Of a DNA stretch of 15,285 nt, positions 13,925 through 15,285 are shown piece after piece. How positions within the stretch are numbered: the stretch's first letter is position 1; each line of letters starts with the position of its first letter. Under the pieces are notes generated by a model. It worked only from the letters and a program-made list of their open reading frames with translations, had not been told where the DNA came from and did not search any database. The stretch spans positions 1 through 15,285 of the forward strand of contig JBAUTF010000383.1 of the NCBI GenBank assembly GCA_049582065.1. The letters run 5' to 3'. The translations under genes and the position numbers were made by a program. This DNA is from DATKSS01 sp049582065. GTDB lineage: Bacteria > Chloroflexota > Dormibacteria > Dormibacterales > Dormibacteraceae.

Positions 13925-13960
13925 AAAAGAGAGAGGGCCCCAGCGTCGACCGGGGCCCTC
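13925..13960 (-). terminator. Intrinsic terminator after the glutamine synthetase gene
   Basis: A 9-bp perfect stem (GAGGGCCCC at 13933-13941, GGGGCCCTC at 13952-13960) with a 10-nt loop is followed on the minus strand by TCTCTTTT. The glutamine synthetase stop codon is about 25 bp before it. There is no T tract on the plus-strand side, so it acts on the minus strand. Confidence 0.85.
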
Positions 13961-13984
13961 CTGGAGAGTGTGGATCTTTTCCGT

Positions 13985-15285
13985 TTAGACGTCGCTGTAG
14001 AGCATGAACTCCCACGGGTGAGGCCTCAGGGCGACCTGGTCGACCTCTTTCTTGCGCTTGTACTCGATCCAGGTGTCGATCACGTCTTTGGTGAAGACAC
14101 CGCCTTCGAGCAGGAACGCGTGGTCGGCCTCCAGCGCGTCGAGTGACTCGGCCAGCGAGCCGGGCACCTTCTTGATCTTCGCCTTCTCCTCGCCCTCTAG
14201 CTCGTAGATGTCCTTGTCGACAGGCTCCGGAGGCATGATCTTGTGCTTGATCCCGTCGAGGCCGGCCATCAGGCAGGCCGAGAACGCGAGGTACGGGTTG
14301 GCCGCAGGGTCGGGTGAGCGGAACTCGACGCGTTTCGTCTTCGGGTTGGTGGAGTACATCGGGATGCGTACGCATGCGGACCGGTTGCGCTTCGAGTAGA
14401 CGAGGTTGATCGGGGCCTCGTAGCCGGGCACCAAGCGGCGGTACGAGTTGGTCGTCGGCGCGCAGATCGCGAGCAGCGCCGGCGCGTGCTTGAGTAGGCC
14501 GCCGATGTAGTGGACGGCCATCTCGCTTAGGCCGGCGTAGCCCTTCGCGTCGGCGAAGAGGTTCTGTCCGTCCTTCCAGAGGCTCTGGTGCACGTGCATA
14601 CCGGACCCGTTGTCCTGGAAAAGAGGCTTGGGCATGAACGTGGCGACATAGCCGTGCTGCGCCGCGATGTTCTTGATGATGTACTTGAACACCATCATCT
14701 TGTCGCCCATCTTGGTCATCGAGTCGAACCGCATGTCGATCTCGGCCTGGCCGGCGGTGCCGACCTCGTGGTGCTGGACCTCGACGCGGACGCCCGCCTC
14801 GATCAGCTTGAGCATGATCTCGGAGCGCAGGTCCTGGAACTTGTCGGTCGGCGGAACCGGGAAGTAGCCTTCCTTGTGCCGCGGCCGGAATGCGAGGTTC
14901 GGCTCGCTGTTCTTGCCCGAGTTCCAGATGCCCTCTTCGGAGTCGATGTGGTAGTAGCCGCTGTGCGCGTTCTGGTCGAAGCGCAGCGAGCTGAAGAGGT
15001 AGAACTCGGCCTCTGGACCCCAGTAGCTCACGTCCGCGATGCCCGATTTCCGAAGATGCTCCTCGGCCTTCTTGGAGATGAATCGCGCGTCGCGCGTATA
15101 GGGCTCGCGAGTGATCGGGTCGACCACGTCACAGATCAGGAACAGCGTCTTGTGCGTGAGGACCGGGTCGATCGTGGCCGAGTCCGCGTCCGGTATGAGC
15201 AGCATGTCGCTCTCGTCGATCGCCTGGAAGCCGCGGATGCTGGACCCGTCGAAACCGAGGCCGTCCGTGAAGCTGCTCACCTCGA
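13985..15285 (-). CDS. glnA: Glutamine synthetase, class I (N-terminus outside window)
   Basis: The enzyme makes glutamine from glutamate, ammonia and ATP and forms a dodecamer. The frame stays open to the right edge; residues before the first in-window GTG (15280) still match the family, so the start lies outside. The visible part has the class I signature GLGFDGSSIRGF, metal-ligand GPEAEFYLFSS, the GSGMHVHQSLW loop, NSYRRLVPGYEAPINL, and SKRNRSACVRIP. About 35-40 N-terminal residues are missing compared with usual 470-residue GlnA. The C-terminal region has DKDIYELEGEE with a tyrosine (codon 14206-14204) at the position adenylylated in GSI-beta enzymes, so GlnE-type control is likely. It ends with TAA and a strong terminator. 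Confidence 0.97.
   Translation of the reverse strand, partial: EVSSFTDGLGFDGSSIRGFQAIDESDMLLIPDADSATIDPVLTHKTLFLICDVVDPITREPYTRDARFISKKAEEHLRKSGIADVSYWGPEAEFYLFSSLRFDQNAHSGYYHIDSEEGIWNSGKNSEPNLAFRPRHKEGYFPVPPTDKFQDLRSEIMLKLIEAGVRVEVQHHEVGTAGQAEIDMRFDSMTKMGDKMMVFKYIIKNIAAQHGYVATFMPKPLFQDNGSGMHVHQSLWKDGQNLFADAKGYAGLSEMAVHYIGGLLKHAPALLAICAPTTNSYRRLVPGYEAPINLVYSKRNRSACVRIPMYSTNPKTKRVEFRSPDPAANPYLAFSACLMAGLDGIKHKIMPPEPVDKDIYELEGEEKAKIKKVPGSLAESLDALEADHAFLLEGGVFTKDVIDTWIEYKRKKEVDQVALRPHPWEFMLYSDV

Overview
The window comes from a GC-rich bacterial chromosome. Start codons are mixed (ATG, GTG, TTG), many gene pairs overlap by 4 nt (ATGA, GTGA, TTGA), and few genes have a strong Shine-Dalgarno sequence. 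The gene set (class I glutamine synthetase, a GAF-PucR regulator, FtsEX with a coiled-coil M23 hydrolase, a DUF4190-like protein, and an actinobacterial-style ferric-reductase/NuoF/ferredoxin/ApbE operon) fits Actinomycetota or a neighbouring high-GC lineage such as Chloroflexota/Dormibacterota. That placement is inference. I see no mobile element, CRISPR array or rRNA.

Region 1 (1-4581, all minus strand) reads, in transcription order: a Ser-rich membrane-anchored small protein, a ferric-reductase-like di-heme membrane protein, a NuoF-like NADH/FMN/Fe-S protein, a 3-Cys ferredoxin, an ApbE flavin transferase, an OmpR-type response regulator and a sensor kinase cut by the window edge. Tight spacing suggests one operon. 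A plausible electron route is NADH to NuoF-like flavin to Fe-S to ferredoxin to membrane hemes and then outward, controlled by the co-encoded two-component system. The usual FMN_bind substrate of ApbE is not visible here.

Region 2 (4642-4755) holds tRNA-Arg(CCT) with encoded CCA and a promoter. It lies 60 bp upstream of the redox operon on the same strand.

Region 3 (4814-8046, minus) is a single ORF in which FtsE and FtsX are fused through an Asn/Gly/His-rich linker. A coiled-coil LytM/M23 peptidase is translationally coupled to it. Together they make a likely cell-division or envelope peptidoglycan-hydrolysis machine.

Region 4 (8131-11680, minus) is a compact operon: a SufS-like class V PLP enzyme, a 63-aa PLDc_N-like membrane protein, a DUF4190-like membrane protein and a membrane-anchored or secreted GH5 glycosidase. 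A GAF-PucR regulator (11755-13590, plus) diverges from it, with a small palindrome in the shared intergenic region.

Region 5 (13619-15285) holds a small unknown membrane protein (minus) and the C-terminal part of a class I glutamine synthetase (minus), which runs off the right edge and ends at a clear intrinsic terminator. No gene-free stretch exceeds 300 bases.
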